A stretch of 64,000 nucleotides of DNA from Hyphomicrobiales bacterium (GTDB lineage Bacteria; Pseudomonadota; Alphaproteobacteria; Rhizobiales; Rhizobiaceae), in contig UCKS01000032.1 in assembly GCA_900473045.1 (NCBI GenBank), forward strand, positions 110,006 through 174,005, given 5' to 3'. Below are positions 37,533 to 47,161 of the stretch, one piece after another. Positions within the stretch are counted from its first letter, which is position 1, and each line of letters opens with the position of its first letter. A model generated the notes under the pieces. It saw only the letters and a program-made list of their open reading frames with translations. It had not been told where the DNA came from and did not search any database. The translations under genes were made by a program, and so were the position numbers.

Positions 37533-39035
37533 ATGACCCTCGTCGACGTCCGCATCTCAGAACCGAAACGCTATATTCCAGGCGCCACTGGCGATTGGGA
37601 AGTCATCATCGGCCTGGAAGTCCATGCCCAGGTGACGAGCAATTCGAAGCTGTTTTCGGGCGCCTCGACGACATTCGGCAATGCACCGAACTCCAACGTC
37701 TCGCTGGTCGATGCGGCGATGCCCGGCATGCTGCCCGTCATCAACGAGGAATGCGTCGCCCAGGCCGTACGCACCGGTCTTGGCCTGAAAGCGCAGATCA
37801 ACAAGCGCTCGATCTTCGACCGCAAGAACTATTTCTATCCGGACCTGCCGCAGGGCTACCAGATTTCCCAGTTCAAGGATCCGATCGTTGGCGAGGGCAA
37901 GATCGTCATTTCGGTCGGTCCCGATCGTCAGGGCCAGTTCGAGGATATTGAAATCGGCATCGAGCGGCTGCACCTGGAACAGGATGCCGGCAAGTCGATG
38001 CACGACCAGAGCCCGACCATGTCCTATGTCGATTTGAACCGCTCCGGCGTGGCGCTGATGGAAATCGTCTCCAAGCCCGACATGCGCTCCTCCGATGAAG
38101 CCAAGGCCTATGTCACCAAGTTGCGGTCGATCGTGCGTTACCTCGGCACCTGCGACGGCAACATGGACGAAGGCTCGCTGCGCGCCGACGTCAACGTCTC
38201 CGTCCGCCGTCCGGGCGAGGATTTCGGCACGCGCTGCGAAATCAAGAACGTCAATTCCATCCGCTTCATCGGTCAGGCGATCGAATACGAAGCCCGCCGC
38301 CAGATCGGCATTCTCGAAGACGGCGGCTCGATCGACCAGGAAACGCGCCTGTTCGACCCGGGCAAAGGCGAGACCCGCTCGATGCGCTCGAAGGAAGACG
38401 CGCACGACTACCGCTATTTCCCGGACCCGGACCTGTTGCCGCTCGAATTCGACGACGCCTTCATCGAAGCCCTGAAGGCCGATCTGCCGGAGCTGCCCGA
38501 CGACAAGAAGGAGCGTTTCGTTCGCGATCTCGGGCTGTCGATCTATGACGCATCCGTGCTGGTGTCGGAAAAGGCGATTGCCGATTATTACGAGGCGGTG
38601 GCTGCCGGTCGCGACGGCAAGATTGCTGCCAACTGGGTCATCAACGACCTGCTCGGCGCCTTGAACAAAGCCAGCAAAGCCATTGAAGAGACTCCGGTTT
38701 CCCCCGCCCAGCTCGGCGGTATTCTCGACCTGATCAAATCGGAAGTGATCTCCGGCAAGATCGCCAAGGACCTATTCGAAATCGTCTGGAACGAAGGCGG
38801 CGACCCGGCCGAACTGGTCGAGAGCCGCGGCATGAAGCAGGTGACCGACACCGGCGCCATCGAAAAGGCTGTCGACGAAATCATCGCCGCCAACCCCGAT
38901 CAGGTCGCCAAGGTCCAGGCCAAGCCGTCGCTTGCCGGCTGGTTCGTCGGCCAGGTGATCAAGTCGACTGGCGGCAAGGCCAACCCGCAAGCGGTGCAGG
39001 CGCTGGTCAAGGCCAAGCTCGGTATCGAGGACTGA
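37533..39035 (+). CDS. gatB: Glutamyl/aspartyl-tRNA amidotransferase subunit B
   Basis: tRNA-binding kinase subunit of GatCAB. The 500-residue protein has [21 protein letters not shown], the nucleotide-binding [27 protein letters not shown] and a C-terminal helical GatB/YqeY domain (from about residue 350). It is separated from gatCA by 3.5 kb of accessory genes, but no second copy is needed. The start at 37533 ([17 protein letters not shown]) is the conserved one; an in-frame upstream ATG at 37449 would overlap a promoter-like region. Followed directly by a palindromic repeat. Confidence 0.96.
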   Translation: MTLVDVRISEPKRYIPGATGDWEVIIGLEVHAQVTSNSKLFSGASTTFGNAPNSNVSLVDAAMPGMLPVINEECVAQAVRTGLGLKAQINKRSIFDRKNYFYPDLPQGYQISQFKDPIVGEGKIVISVGPDRQGQFEDIEIGIERLHLEQDAGKSMHDQSPTMSYVDLNRSGVALMEIVSKPDMRSSDEAKAYVTKLRSIVRYLGTCDGNMDEGSLRADVNVSVRRPGEDFGTRCEIKNVNSIRFIGQAIEYEARRQIGILEDGGSIDQETRLFDPGKGETRSMRSKEDAHDYRYFPDPDLLPLEFDDAFIEALKADLPELPDDKKERFVRDLGLSIYDASVLVSEKAIADYYEAVAAGRDGKIAANWVINDLLGALNKASKAIEETPVSPAQLGGILDLIKSEVISGKIAKDLFEIVWNEGGDPAELVESRGMKQVTDTGAIEKAVDEIIAANPDQVAKVQAKPSLAGWFVGQVIKSTGGKANPQAVQALVKAKLGIED

Positions 39036-39076
39036 GCAATTCCGGAAAAAGCGTCAAGCGGTTTTCCTGGAATTGC
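39036..39076. repeat. Rhizobial short palindromic repeat after gatB
   Basis: GCAATTCCGGAAAA and TTTTCCTGGAATTGC are near-perfect inverted copies around GCGTCAAGCGG. I recall this type of sequence as a frequent dispersed palindrome in Rhizobium and Agrobacterium genomes. It can form a long hairpin directly after the gatB stop but has no T-run. Confidence 0.6.
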
Positions 39077-39094
39077 GATTGAAAGGCCCAAAAC

Positions 39095-39580
39095 ATGTTC
39101 TTCGTGCGCACAGCCACCGATCGCGATCTGGCCAAAGTCTCGGCACTTCTCGGCGAGACCGCGCATGCGACCTATGATGCGCAATACGGTGCCGAAAAGA
39201 TCAATGAGATGACGGCCAGGTGGCATTCGGTGACGGCGTTGAAGGCCAATCTTCAGCGCAAGAACGGCGAATTCCTCGTTGCCGACGACGGCAAGCTGAT
39301 TGGCGGCATGGGCTTTGCTTCGATGTCAGAAACGCTGCATGAGACGGCCGTTCTGCACCAGCTCTATGTCCTGCCGCAGTTTCAGCGGCAGGGAATTGCC
39401 CGCGATATTTTTGCCGAACTCGAAACCTGCTTTCCCTATGCGGGCACGATGCGGGTCGAGGTCGAGGAGAACAACACTAAGGCCATCGGCTTCTATGACG
39501 CGCATGGCTTCGTCAGGGCAGGCATTGGTGCTGCGGCCTGGGGCATTGCAACGATCGTGATGGAAAAGCCTCTGGACTGA
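39095..39580 (+). CDS. GNAT acetyltransferase
   Basis: A 161-residue GCN5-type acetyltransferase. MFFVRTATDRDLAKVSALL is the usual first strand and helix, QFQRQGIARDIFAELE (about residue 97) the acetyl-CoA-binding loop, and AIGFYDAHGFVRAG the C-terminal strand-helix. Substrate unknown; small-molecule or protein N-acetylation are both possible. Lies 59 bp after gatB with the palindrome in between, and before another, only distantly similar, GNAT gene. Confidence 0.85.
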   Translation: MFFVRTATDRDLAKVSALLGETAHATYDAQYGAEKINEMTARWHSVTALKANLQRKNGEFLVADDGKLIGGMGFASMSETLHETAVLHQLYVLPQFQRQGIARDIFAELETCFPYAGTMRVEVEENNTKAIGFYDAHGFVRAGIGAAAWGIATIVMEKPLD

Positions 39581-39667
39581 GGCTCGCCCTGGTTCTCCCG
39601 CGCGCTGCTGTCACATTTCCTTCTTCATCCGCTGGCAAGCCACGGTCAGAAATCGGAAACCACAGAC

Positions 39668-40141
39668 ATGCACGAACCAAAGCTTAATGTGTCCATCAGG
39701 CAGGCAAACCGCGAAGATCTTACCGAGATCATCGCCCTGTTCGCATCCGATCCGATCGGTGCTCACGGCGACACGACGGATATAGATGCCTTCCCTGACT
39801 ATCTCGCGGCATTTGAGCGCATCATCGCCACATCCAACGAGACGCTGTATGTTGCCGAACTCGATGGTGCGGTGGTCGGCACGTTCCAGACGACGATCCT
39901 GACGACGCTGTCCGGCCGGGGGAGCTCCAACCTGCTGATCGAAGCCGTGCAGACCCGAAAGGACATGCGCGGAAAGGGGATCGGCGAGACGATGATGCGG
40001 TTCGCTGTCGATACGGCCCGTACGCAAGGGCTTTCCAAGGTGCAGCTAAGCTCGAACAAGCAGCGCATCGACGCCCACCGGTTCTATGAGCGGGTGGGGT
40101 TCGAGCCCTCCCATCTCGGGTTCAAGATTCGGTTGAAATAA
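39668..40141 (+). CDS. GNAT acetyltransferase
   Basis: A 157-residue acetyltransferase. SIRQANREDLTEIIALF starts the fold, YVAELDGAVVGTFQTT forms the central strands, DMRGKGIGETMMRFAVD (about residue 100) is the acetyl-CoA-binding loop and HRFYERVGFEPSHLGFKIRL closes it. The pattern is close to GNAT proteins annotated in rhizobia beside gatB; the substrate is unknown. It is not a duplicate of its upstream neighbour. Confidence 0.86.
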   Translation: MHEPKLNVSIRQANREDLTEIIALFASDPIGAHGDTTDIDAFPDYLAAFERIIATSNETLYVAELDGAVVGTFQTTILTTLSGRGSSNLLIEAVQTRKDMRGKGIGETMMRFAVDTARTQGLSKVQLSSNKQRIDAHRFYERVGFEPSHLGFKIRLK

Positions 40142-40247
40142 AAGCGTTGGAACGGAATCACTGGACAAGCGACAGGCTGCGCGGCATAAGCGGAGCAGTA
40201 ATCTAGGATATCCCGCGCGGATTTTGGCGCGGTCAAGGACGGACATC

Positions 40248-40643
40248 ATGAAGTCTCTGCTGCAGATTTTTACCTGGTGGAATGGACAGACGATCGGCAC
40301 CCGCTTCCACACCTGGCGCTTCGGCAAAAGGGTGGGCGAGGATGCGGCCGGCAACGTCTACTATCAGGGCGGCACGGATTCCGAGGGCCGCACCCGCCGC
40401 TGGGTGATCTATAACGGCTATGCCGACGCATCCGCCATTCCGCCGGGCTGGCATGGCTGGATGCACCATCGTACCGACGTTTCGCCGGCGGATGAAAGCT
40501 ACAAAGAGCGCGAGTGGCAAAAGCCCCACCAGCCGAACGGCACCGGCTCTGCCCAGGCTTACCGGCCACCGGGCTCGATCAACGCCACCGGCGAGCGTCC
40601 GCGCGTCACCGGCGACTATGATGCCTGGACGCCACGCTCCTGA
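40248..40643 (+). CDS. NDUFA12-type accessory subunit of complex I
   Basis: A 131-residue supernumerary subunit of NADH:ubiquinone oxidoreductase, the bacterial counterpart of mitochondrial B17.2, found in alphaproteobacteria. Conserved blocks are IFTWWNGQTIGTRFHTWRFG, GNVYYQGG, RRWVIYNGYADAS, PPGWHGWMHHRTD and the C-terminal YDAWTPRS. AAGGAC eight bases before ATG 40248 sets the start. DUF2155 follows, a gene order conserved in Rhizobiales. Confidence 0.93.
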   Translation: MKSLLQIFTWWNGQTIGTRFHTWRFGKRVGEDAAGNVYYQGGTDSEGRTRRWVIYNGYADASAIPPGWHGWMHHRTDVSPADESYKEREWQKPHQPNGTGSAQAYRPPGSINATGERPRVTGDYDAWTPRS

Positions 40644-40771
40644 ACCGGATCAGCAAACAATTCCTTGGGATTGTTGATTGCACCGCAGGCACCATGCCTC
40701 GGCCACATTTGATGTTTAGCGCCTGATACCCGGCACTGTGGCCGGGAATTGCGCGGGAGACGGGCGTTAGA

Positions 40772-41224
40772 ATGGTAGTTTCAAGTCAGCGAATTCTAAA
40801 GCGCCGGATGTTTGCGGCAGCCTCGCTGTTCGCGATTGCCGGCACCGCCGTTCTTTCGATGATGACGGTCGCTGACGCAGCAAGGATCACCAATCCGGTC
40901 GCCGTGTTTTCCGGCATCGACAAGATCACTGGCCGCATCACCACTTTCGATGTCTATATCGGTGAAACCGTCCAGTTCGGCGCGCTGCAGGTGACGCCGC
41001 GCGTCTGTTACAGCCGCGACGAGACCGAAGCGCCGAAGACCGACACGTTCGTCGAGGTCGATGAGATCACGCTGGACCGCAAGATCCGCCGCATCTTCAC
41101 CGGCTGGATGTTTGCCGACAGCCCGGGCCTGAATGCCGTTGAGCATCCGGTCTATGACGTCTGGCTGAACAGCTGCAAGGCCAAGTCCGACCTGCCGCCG
41201 CCGGATTCCGCGGCCAAGCAGTAA
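40772..41224 (+). CDS. DUF2155 periplasmic protein
   Basis: A 150-residue protein with an N-terminal signal sequence (MFAAASLFAIAGTAVLSMM after a basic stretch; cleavage likely after VADAA). The mature part has VFSGIDKITGRITTFDVYIG, VCYSRDETEAP and the FTGWMFADSPGLNAVEHPVYDVW block diagnostic of DUF2155; two cysteines may form a disulfide. GGGAGACGGG stands before the ATG at 40772; an ATG at 40808 is a second possible start. Function unknown, though it travels with NDUFA12 and aat in alphaproteobacteria. Confidence 0.88.
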   Translation: MVVSSQRILKRRMFAAASLFAIAGTAVLSMMTVADAARITNPVAVFSGIDKITGRITTFDVYIGETVQFGALQVTPRVCYSRDETEAPKTDTFVEVDEITLDRKIRRIFTGWMFADSPGLNAVEHPVYDVWLNSCKAKSDLPPPDSAAKQ

Positions 41225-41241
41225 TGCTTTAAAGGATCGCG

Positions 41242-41631
41242 TTGACCATCGAGCTGTGCACCGATCCCTTTCCCGGCAATGACCAGATGAATGGGCTTTG
41301 GGCAGAAGCCTGGGGCGAACATACGCCGAGAGATTTTTCAGGCGTCCTGTCGCACAGCCTTGGCCATGTCGGTGCCTATGACGAGGGGCAACTGATCAGC
41401 TTCGTCAACGTCGCCTGGGACGGCGGTATTCACGCCTTTATCCTCGATACGTGCGTGCATCCTGGTTGGCGCCGTAGGGGCGTTGCGACCCGGTTGGAGA
41501 AGGCAGCGGAAACGCTTGCTCGCGAACGGGGAGCGCTCTGGCTGCATGTTGATTTCGAAGCGCATCTGGCTGTGTTTTAACGCAGCTGCGGGTTTGGCGA
41601 GACTGAAGCGGGTCTGATTAAGCTGCGATAG
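41242..41631 (+). pseudogene. GNAT acetyltransferase cut short by an in-frame stop
   Basis: The frame starts at a TTG after AAGGA and reads a normal GNAT protein: HVGAYDEGQLISFVNVAWDGG, CVHPGWRRRGVATRLEKAAE (acetyl-CoA loop) and LHVDFEAHLAVF. A TAA at 41578-41580 then stops it at residue 112. In the same frame the sequence goes on RSCGFGETEAGLIKLR to a TAG at 41629, exactly the expected end of this family, where F-Y-x-x-C-G-F is conserved. The stop therefore replaces a tyrosine codon (TAT or TAC to TAA). The truncated protein lacks the last strand and probably cannot fold normally. Confidence 0.82.
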
Positions 41632-41656
41632 GTTCAGCGTGTTTTTACTCCGGGTT

Positions 41657-41769
41657 GCCCCTCACCCTAACCCTCTCCCCGCACACGGGGAGAGGGGACG
41701 ACGGAGTTTGCCGCATATCCCTTCTCCCCGCAGGCGGGGAGAAGGTGCCCGATAGGGCGGATGAGGGGC
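41657..41769 (+). repeat. RIME-like palindromic intergenic element, copy B
   Basis: Same structure as copy A at 25040: CTCTCCCCGC-ACA-CGGGGAGAG, the linker GACGACGGAGTTTGCCGCAT, a second palindrome CTTCTCCCCGC-AGGCGGGGAGAAG and the tail GTGCCCGATAGGGCGGATGAGG. Here both palindromes are nearly perfect, so this copy is less decayed. It lies between the truncated GNAT gene and aat. Confidence 0.9.
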
Positions 41770-41827
41770 CATTGTCATGTGCCGTGGGTGATGAGTGGCG
41801 CTTGGCGCTGTAGCGACACGGCTGCGC

Positions 41828-42442
41828 CTAAAACTTCAGATCAGGTGTAGCAACCGCCCGTGCCAGCATTTTCTCATAGCGCGCTTTCGGCACATCGATG
41901 GCGCCAAAATTCTTCAGATGCTCGGTGGTGAACTGGGTATCGAGCAGGACAAAGCCGCGCTTGCGCAGGCGTTCCACCAGATGCACGAGGCAGATCTTCG
42001 AGGCATCCGTCCGGCGTGAAAACATGCTTTCGCCGAAGAATGCCGAGCCGAGCGAGACGCCGTAGAGGCCGCCAACCAGTTCCTCACCATCCCAGGCTTC
42101 GACGCAATGCGCATGACCCATGCTGTGCAGTGTCGCATAGAGCGAGCGGATCTTGCCGTTGATCCAGGTGGTCGGTCGGTCCGGGGCAGGAGCGGCGCAT
42201 CCGTCCATCACCTGTTCGAAGGCCGTGTCGTAGCGAATATCGAACGGCGCGCGCCGGATGGTCTTGGCCAGGCTTTTGGAAATGTGGAAATCGTCGAGCG
42301 GGATGATGCCGCGCAATTCAGGCTCGACCCAGAACAGTTCGGGGTCGTCAGCGCTGTCGGCCATCGGGAACAGCCCGATGGAATAGGCCCGCAACAGCAA
42401 GTCCGGTGTGATGTCCGGCTGCCTGCTGCGGGTCCCCTTCAT
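41828..42442 (-). CDS. aat: Leucyl/phenylalanyl-tRNA-protein transferase
   Basis: Adds Leu or Phe to the N-terminus of proteins with basic N-terminal residues, marking them for ClpAP (N-degron pathway). The 204-residue product has [52 protein letters not shown] and [21 protein letters not shown], all family hallmarks. GAGG lies ahead of the ATG. It follows accC by eight bases and ends the dsbA/aroQ-accB-accC-aat series. Confidence 0.95.
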   Translation of the reverse strand: MKGTRSRQPDITPDLLLRAYSIGLFPMADSADDPELFWVEPELRGIIPLDDFHISKSLAKTIRRAPFDIRYDTAFEQVMDGCAAPAPDRPTTWINGKIRSLYATLHSMGHAHCVEAWDGEELVGGLYGVSLGSAFFGESMFSRRTDASKICLVHLVERLRKRGFVLLDTQFTTEHLKNFGAIDVPKARYEKMLARAVATPDLKF

Positions 42443-42450
42443 TCAAAACC

Positions 42451-43794
42451 TCATTCGGCCGTCTTGGCCAGATAGTTTTCCAGCCAATGGATGTCGTAGT
42501 CGCCGTTGGCGATATCCTGATTGTTGATCAGGTCCTGGAACAGGGGCAAGGTCGTCTTGATGCCGTCGATGACGAATTCGTCGAGAACGCGGCGCAGGCG
42601 CATCATGCATTCGACGCGGGTGCGTCCGTGCACGATCAGCTTGCCGATCAGGCTGTCATAGTAGGGCGGGATCTTGTAGCCCTGATAGACGCCCGAATCG
42701 ACGCGAACACCGAGACCGCCCGGCGCATGGAAATGCGTGATCGTGCCGGGCGACGGCACGAAGGTGCGCGGATCCTCGGCATTGATGCGGCATTCGATGG
42801 CATGACCGGAAAAGACGATCTCGTCCTGCGTCACCGAGAGACCACCGCCGGAAGCGACGCGAATCTGTTCGTGCACCAGGTCGATGCCGGTGATGGCTTC
42901 GGTGATCGGATGTTCGACCTGCAGGCGGGTGTTCATCTCGATGAAGAAGAACTCGCCGTTTTCGTAGAGAAACTCGATGGTGCCGGCGCCGCGGTATTTC
43001 AGCTTGCGCATGGCATCGGCGCAGATTTCGCCGATCTTCATCCGCTGCTCGACATTGAGGGCCGGCGAATTGGCTTCTTCCCAGACCTTCTGGTGGCGGC
43101 GCTGCAGCGAGCAGTCGCGTTCACCGAGATGGATGGCATTGCCTTCACCGTCGCCGACGACCTGGACTTCGATATGGCGTGGCTTGCTGAGATACTTTTC
43201 CATGTAGACGGCGTCGTTGCCGAAAGCGGCAAGCGCCTCGGAACGGGCTGTGGACACCGCCTCGGACAGTTCGTCCTCGTTCTTCGCCACCTTCATGCCA
43301 CGGCCGCCGCCGCCGGCAGTGGCCTTGATCAGCACGGGGAAGCCGATTTCGCGGGCGATCTCCAGCGCATTTTCCGGCAACACTTCACCGGCAGAACCCG
43401 GAACAACCGGAATGCCGAGCGACTTGGCGGTTTCCTTGGCCGTGATCTTGTCACCCATGATGCGGATGTGATCGGCGGTCGGTCCGATGAAGGTAATGCC
43501 ATGGGCGTCGAGGATATCGGCGAACTTGGCATTCTCGGACAGAAAGCCGTAGCCCGGATGCACGGCGTCGGCGCCGGTGATTTCGCAGGCAGCAACGATC
43601 TGGTGGATATTTAGATAGCTGTCGCGCGACGGTGGCGGGCCGATGCAGACGCTCTCGTCGGCAAGCCGCACATGCATCGCATTGGCGTCGGCGGTCGAAT
43701 GAACCGCGACGGTGGCGATGCCGAGTTCCTTGCAGGCGCGCAGCACCCGAAGGGCGATTTCGCCGCGATTGGCGATGAGGATTTTTGAAATCAT
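42451..43794 (-). CDS. accC: Biotin carboxylase subunit of acetyl-CoA carboxylase
   Basis: ATP-grasp enzyme that carboxylates the biotin on AccB, the first step of fatty acid synthesis. The 447-residue protein has the N-terminal [13 protein letters not shown], the glycine-rich ATP loop [31 protein letters not shown], and [22 protein letters not shown]. The start is nine bases after the accB stop; the aat gene follows eight bases after its stop, so the genes are clearly co-transcribed. Confidence 0.97.
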   Translation of the reverse strand: MISKILIANRGEIALRVLRACKELGIATVAVHSTADANAMHVRLADESVCIGPPPSRDSYLNIHQIVAACEITGADAVHPGYGFLSENAKFADILDAHGITFIGPTADHIRIMGDKITAKETAKSLGIPVVPGSAGEVLPENALEIAREIGFPVLIKATAGGGGRGMKVAKNEDELSEAVSTARSEALAAFGNDAVYMEKYLSKPRHIEVQVVGDGEGNAIHLGERDCSLQRRHQKVWEEANSPALNVEQRMKIGEICADAMRKLKYRGAGTIEFLYENGEFFFIEMNTRLQVEHPITEAITGIDLVHEQIRVASGGGLSVTQDEIVFSGHAIECRINAEDPRTFVPSPGTITHFHAPGGLGVRVDSGVYQGYKIPPYYDSLIGKLIVHGRTRVECMMRLRRVLDEFVIDGIKTTLPLFQDLINNQDIANGDYDIHWLENYLAKTAE

Positions 43795-43803
43795 CTGTTC
43801 GGC

Positions 43804-44268
43804 CTATTCGATGATGACAAGCGCTTCGCCGTACTCGACCGGTGCGCCGTCTTCAACGAGGATTTCTGTGACCTTGCCGGAGCGGGGCGCCGGGATCTGG
43901 TTCATCGTCTTCATGGCTTCGATGATCAGGATAGTCTGGCCTTCCTTGACGGTGGCGCCGACTTCGACGAACGGGCGCGAGCCGGGGGCAGGCGACAAAT
44001 AGGCCGTGCCAACCATCGGTGCTGTCAGGGCATTCTTGGAGGTTCGTGCTGTTTCGGCAGCCGAGACTGCGGAAATGCCGGCAGATGCCATCTGGACCGG
44101 TGCAGCGACAGGAACCGGAGCGGAAACGTATTGCGGCGTACCGGCGCGCGACACGCGGATACGCAGGTCGTCCTGTTCCACTTCGATTTCGGTGAGATCG
44201 GTCTCGTTCAGGATGTTGGCGAGATCGCGGATCAGCGTCTGGTCGATGCCGGGTTTCTTGTCAGCCAT
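43804..44268 (-). CDS. accB: Biotin carboxyl carrier protein of acetyl-CoA carboxylase
   Basis: Carries CO2 on biotin between AccC and the carboxyltransferase. The 154-residue protein has an N-terminal interaction region (LIRDLANILNETDLTEIEVE), an Ala/Pro/Val-rich linker (residues 50-70) and a biotinyl domain ending GEALVIIE. The biotin lysine is Lys120 in IIEAMKTMNQI; the residue after it is Thr rather than the common Met, as is usual in alphaproteobacteria. Lies between aroQ (22 bp) and accC (9 bp) on one transcript. Confidence 0.96.
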   Translation of the reverse strand: MADKKPGIDQTLIRDLANILNETDLTEIEVEQDDLRIRVSRAGTPQYVSAPVPVAAPVQMASAGISAVSAAETARTSKNALTAPMVGTAYLSPAPGSRPFVEVGATVKEGQTILIIEAMKTMNQIPAPRSGKVTEILVEDGAPVEYGEALVIIE

Positions 44269-44290
44269 GGATATGAGCCTCGTGTTCTTT

Positions 44291-44737
44291 TTATTTCGTG
44301 TGTTGCGTGAGTGTCTTTAGCGCATTGAGCGCCAGAATGTAACTGTCGGCACCAAAGCCGCAGATCACGCCTTTTGCAGCGGGTGCCAGCATCGATTTGT
44401 GCCGGAACTCTTCGCGGGCATGAACATTGGAGAGATGCACTTCGACGACCGGAATGCCGATCGCCTTTGCCGCATCGTGCAGCGCGATGGAGGTATGGGT
44501 GTAGGCGCCGGCATTGATGGCGATGCCCTGCGCAACGCTGCCTGCCTCATGGAACCAGTCGATGAGATCGCCTTCATGATTGCTCTGCCGGCAGACGACG
44601 TTGAGGCCGAGTGCATTGCCATGCTCGACGCACATTGCCTCGATGTCGGCCAGCGTCTTGCCCCCATAAATACCGGGCTCGCGTTTGCCGAGTGCGTTGA
44701 GGTTGGGGCCGTTCAGCACGAAAATGGTCGATGGCAT
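44291..44737 (-). CDS. aroQ: 3-dehydroquinate dehydratase, type II
   Basis: Third enzyme of the shikimate pathway. The 148-residue product is the type II fold, with [20 protein letters not shown] (containing the catalytic Tyr19), the [16 protein letters not shown] loop and [17 protein letters not shown]. It is 122 bp downstream of dsbA and leads straight into accB, an order conserved in alphaproteobacteria. Confidence 0.96.
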   Translation of the reverse strand: MPSTIFVLNGPNLNALGKREPGIYGGKTLADIEAMCVEHGNALGLNVVCRQSNHEGDLIDWFHEAGSVAQGIAINAGAYTHTSIALHDAAKAIGIPVVEVHLSNVHAREEFRHKSMLAPAAKGVICGFGADSYILALNALKTLTQHTK

Positions 44738-44859
44738 ATGGAATCCGGTCCGATAGTCGAACGCTACCTATAGACCGGCGGACTGCCGAGGAAAAGCCCT
44801 TTGGCCCACCTCGGCATTTGTCCACAAGCCATAACGCGCCGCTCATTCAAAAATGGAAC

Positions 44860-45627
44860 TTAGCAGGCGGTCTTGCCGCAGGCGCGGACGTTGTTGACTT
44901 TCGCTTCAATTTCCTCGGCACCGACAGCGCCGTAAACGGCTTCCTTGCCGATCACGTAGGACGGCGTCCCGGTGATGCCGAGATCGTTGGCCAGCGTGTA
45001 GACTTCCTTGACAGCGTCGTCCTGGGTATTTTCAGCCATCTTCTTGCGCAGATCGGCCTCCGCAACACCGAGACCAGTGGCAACAGCCATCGCCGTTTCC
45101 TCGTTGGCGCGGTCCTCGCCGCCCAAGAGGGCGCGGTGGAAGTCACCATATTTTTCCGGCGCGATGGCGCGAAACGCGGTGCTGACCTTATGGGCGGCCA
45201 TCGAATCGGGTCCGAGGATCGGCAGTTCCTTCAAAACGAAACGGACGTTCTTGTCCTTTTCCAGAATGGTTTCCATGTCGGACAAGGCGCGTTTGCAGTA
45301 GCCGCAATTGTAGTCGTAGAACTCGACGATGGTGACATCACCCTTCGGATTGCCGAGCGTCACATCATAAGGCGACTGGAAGATCGCCTTTTCATTGCCG
45401 GTGATGGCAGCCTGTGCCTGCGCCGACTGTTCGTCGGCCTGCTTCTTCTTCAACGACTGCTGGGCTTCGAGAAGGATTTCCGGATTGGCGACGAGGTATT
45501 CCCGGATGAAATCACCGATTTCCTGCTTCTGCTTGGCATCCAGCGCGTAGGCTGCCGGAGAGGTTGCAGCACTCGCCGTCAAAAGGATGATCGAAGCGGC
45601 GATGAATTTGCGAGTGTTGAATGCCAT
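44860..45627 (-). CDS. DsbA-family periplasmic thiol-disulfide protein
   Basis: A 255-residue protein with a signal peptide (FIAASIILLTASAATSPAAYA, cut near residue 28), a helical stretch typical of DsbA/ScsC-like N-termini (residues 30-75), then a thioredoxin fold with the redox pair Cys108-Cys111 (YDYNCGYCKRAL) and the cis-proline region GTPSYVIG. A second pair of cysteines lies at the extreme C-terminus (RACGKTAC). GAGGAAC precedes the ATG at 45627. It probably forms or repairs disulfides in envelope proteins; exact role not evident. Confidence 0.88.
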   Translation of the reverse strand: MAFNTRKFIAASIILLTASAATSPAAYALDAKQKQEIGDFIREYLVANPEILLEAQQSLKKKQADEQSAQAQAAITGNEKAIFQSPYDVTLGNPKGDVTIVEFYDYNCGYCKRALSDMETILEKDKNVRFVLKELPILGPDSMAAHKVSTAFRAIAPEKYGDFHRALLGGEDRANEETAMAVATGLGVAEADLRKKMAENTQDDAVKEVYTLANDLGITGTPSYVIGKEAVYGAVGAEEIEAKVNNVRACGKTAC

Positions 45628-45812
45628 GGTGTTCCTCGTTGTCTTTCGTTGCTGCAGTCTGTCGTTCAAGTGCTAAGGCCGCGTCAACAGGCTTGTTTGA
45701 AGGACAACAGAATATCGTCGCCGACCATAGGGTGGCGTGGCGCCAAACGAAACCGCAAAATCGGCCGAAATGCGGCGCTCGCACACTTGTGAAGGCCTTT
45801 GCGATCAGGCAC

Positions 45813-47006
45813 ATGCCTGTCACGTCAAAAAATATCGAGGATGTGCCGTTGAAGCCTCTTTCCGTTCGCAGTTCCGTCGAGCCGTTTCATGCCATGGACG
45901 TTCTGGCTGAAGCCACCAAACGTCGCGAAGCCGGTTATCCGGTGATCTCGATGGCGGTCGGCCAGCCGAGCCATCCCGCACCAAAGGCGGCTCTGGAAGC
46001 GGCACGAACCGCACTCGGCCACGGGCGTCTCGGTTACACCGATGCGCTTGGGACCGCATCGCTGAGAATGGCCATCGCCCGGCATTATCGTTCACGCTAT
46101 GGCGTCGATATTGATCCACAGCGCGTGGCCGTGACGACGGGATCGTCGGCCGGCTTCAATCTGGCTTTCCTGGCGCTGTTTGATCCCGGCGATTGTGTCG
46201 CGATCGCCCGCCCGGGCTACCCGGCCTACCGCAACATCCTGGCAGCCCTCGGCCTGACGGTCGTCGAGGTCGAGGCGGATGCCGACAGCGGCTTTACGCT
46301 GACGCCACAAAACCTCGAGGCAGCGGCCAAGAAAGCGGGAAGGCCGTTGAACGGTGTTCTGCTCGCCAGCCCGGCCAATCCGACAGGGACGGTGACGGGC
46401 AGGGCGGGGCTGAAGGCGCTCGCCGACTATTGCCACGGCAACGATATCGCCTTCATCTCGGACGAGATCTATCATGGCCTGACATTTGCCGGCGAGGAAA
46501 CGACCGCGCTGGCGGTGACCGATGAAGCGGTCATCATCAACTCGTTCTCGAAATATTACTGCATGACCGGCTGGCGGATCGGCTGGATGATTCTGCCGGA
46601 AGCCCAGGTTCGCGCCTTCGAGCGGATCGCTCAGAGCCTCTACATTTCGCCACCGGAACTGTCGCAGATCGCTGCGGAGGCAGCGCTCGGCTGTGAGGCG
46701 GAACTGGATGTCTACAAGGCATCCTACGCCGCCAATCGCGATCTTCTGCTGAAGCGTTTGCCGGAGATCGGTTTTACCATTGCCTCGCCGATGGACGGCG
46801 CCTTCTACGCCTATGCCGATGTCAGCCGCTTTACCAATGACAGCATGGAATTCGCCCGCAAGATGCTCGCCGAGATCAATGTCGCTGCCACGCCGGGGCT
46901 GGATTTCGATCCTGTCGAAGGTCATCGCACGATGCGGTTTTCCTATGCGGGGGCGCATGCCGACATGGTCGACGCAATGGATCGCATCGCCCGCTGGTTG
47001 GCCTGA
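45813..47006 (+). CDS. PLP-dependent class I/II aminotransferase
   Basis: A 397-residue aspartate-aminotransferase-fold protein. ISMAVGQPSHPAPKAALEAA, LLASPANPTGTVTGRAG, FISDEIYHGL and SFSKYYCMTGWRIGW (containing the PLP lysine) are all present, as is the C-terminal RFSYAG with the substrate-binding arginine region. Substrate amino acid is not predictable. The start is uncertain: ATG 45813 is used, but a TTG at 45849 has GAGG at a better distance. The longer open frame to 45621 overlaps the divergent dsbA gene and was rejected. Confidence 0.87.
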   Translation: MPVTSKNIEDVPLKPLSVRSSVEPFHAMDVLAEATKRREAGYPVISMAVGQPSHPAPKAALEAARTALGHGRLGYTDALGTASLRMAIARHYRSRYGVDIDPQRVAVTTGSSAGFNLAFLALFDPGDCVAIARPGYPAYRNILAALGLTVVEVEADADSGFTLTPQNLEAAAKKAGRPLNGVLLASPANPTGTVTGRAGLKALADYCHGNDIAFISDEIYHGLTFAGEETTALAVTDEAVIINSFSKYYCMTGWRIGWMILPEAQVRAFERIAQSLYISPPELSQIAAEAALGCEAELDVYKASYAANRDLLLKRLPEIGFTIASPMDGAFYAYADVSRFTNDSMEFARKMLAEINVAATPGLDFDPVEGHRTMRFSYAGAHADMVDAMDRIARWLA

Positions 47007-47161
47007 TCCTGTAGCGATCCCAGACTGTTGACGGCTTTTCCGGATTCAGTCTGTCACGGCTGTGAATCGGATTGGCAAGTGGACGGGCGGCGGGCCGCCG
47101 GCATTTCATGCGCACCCCGCGGACGCGCATGCCTATAGAGCGAATGTCGAACCCGCTTGCC

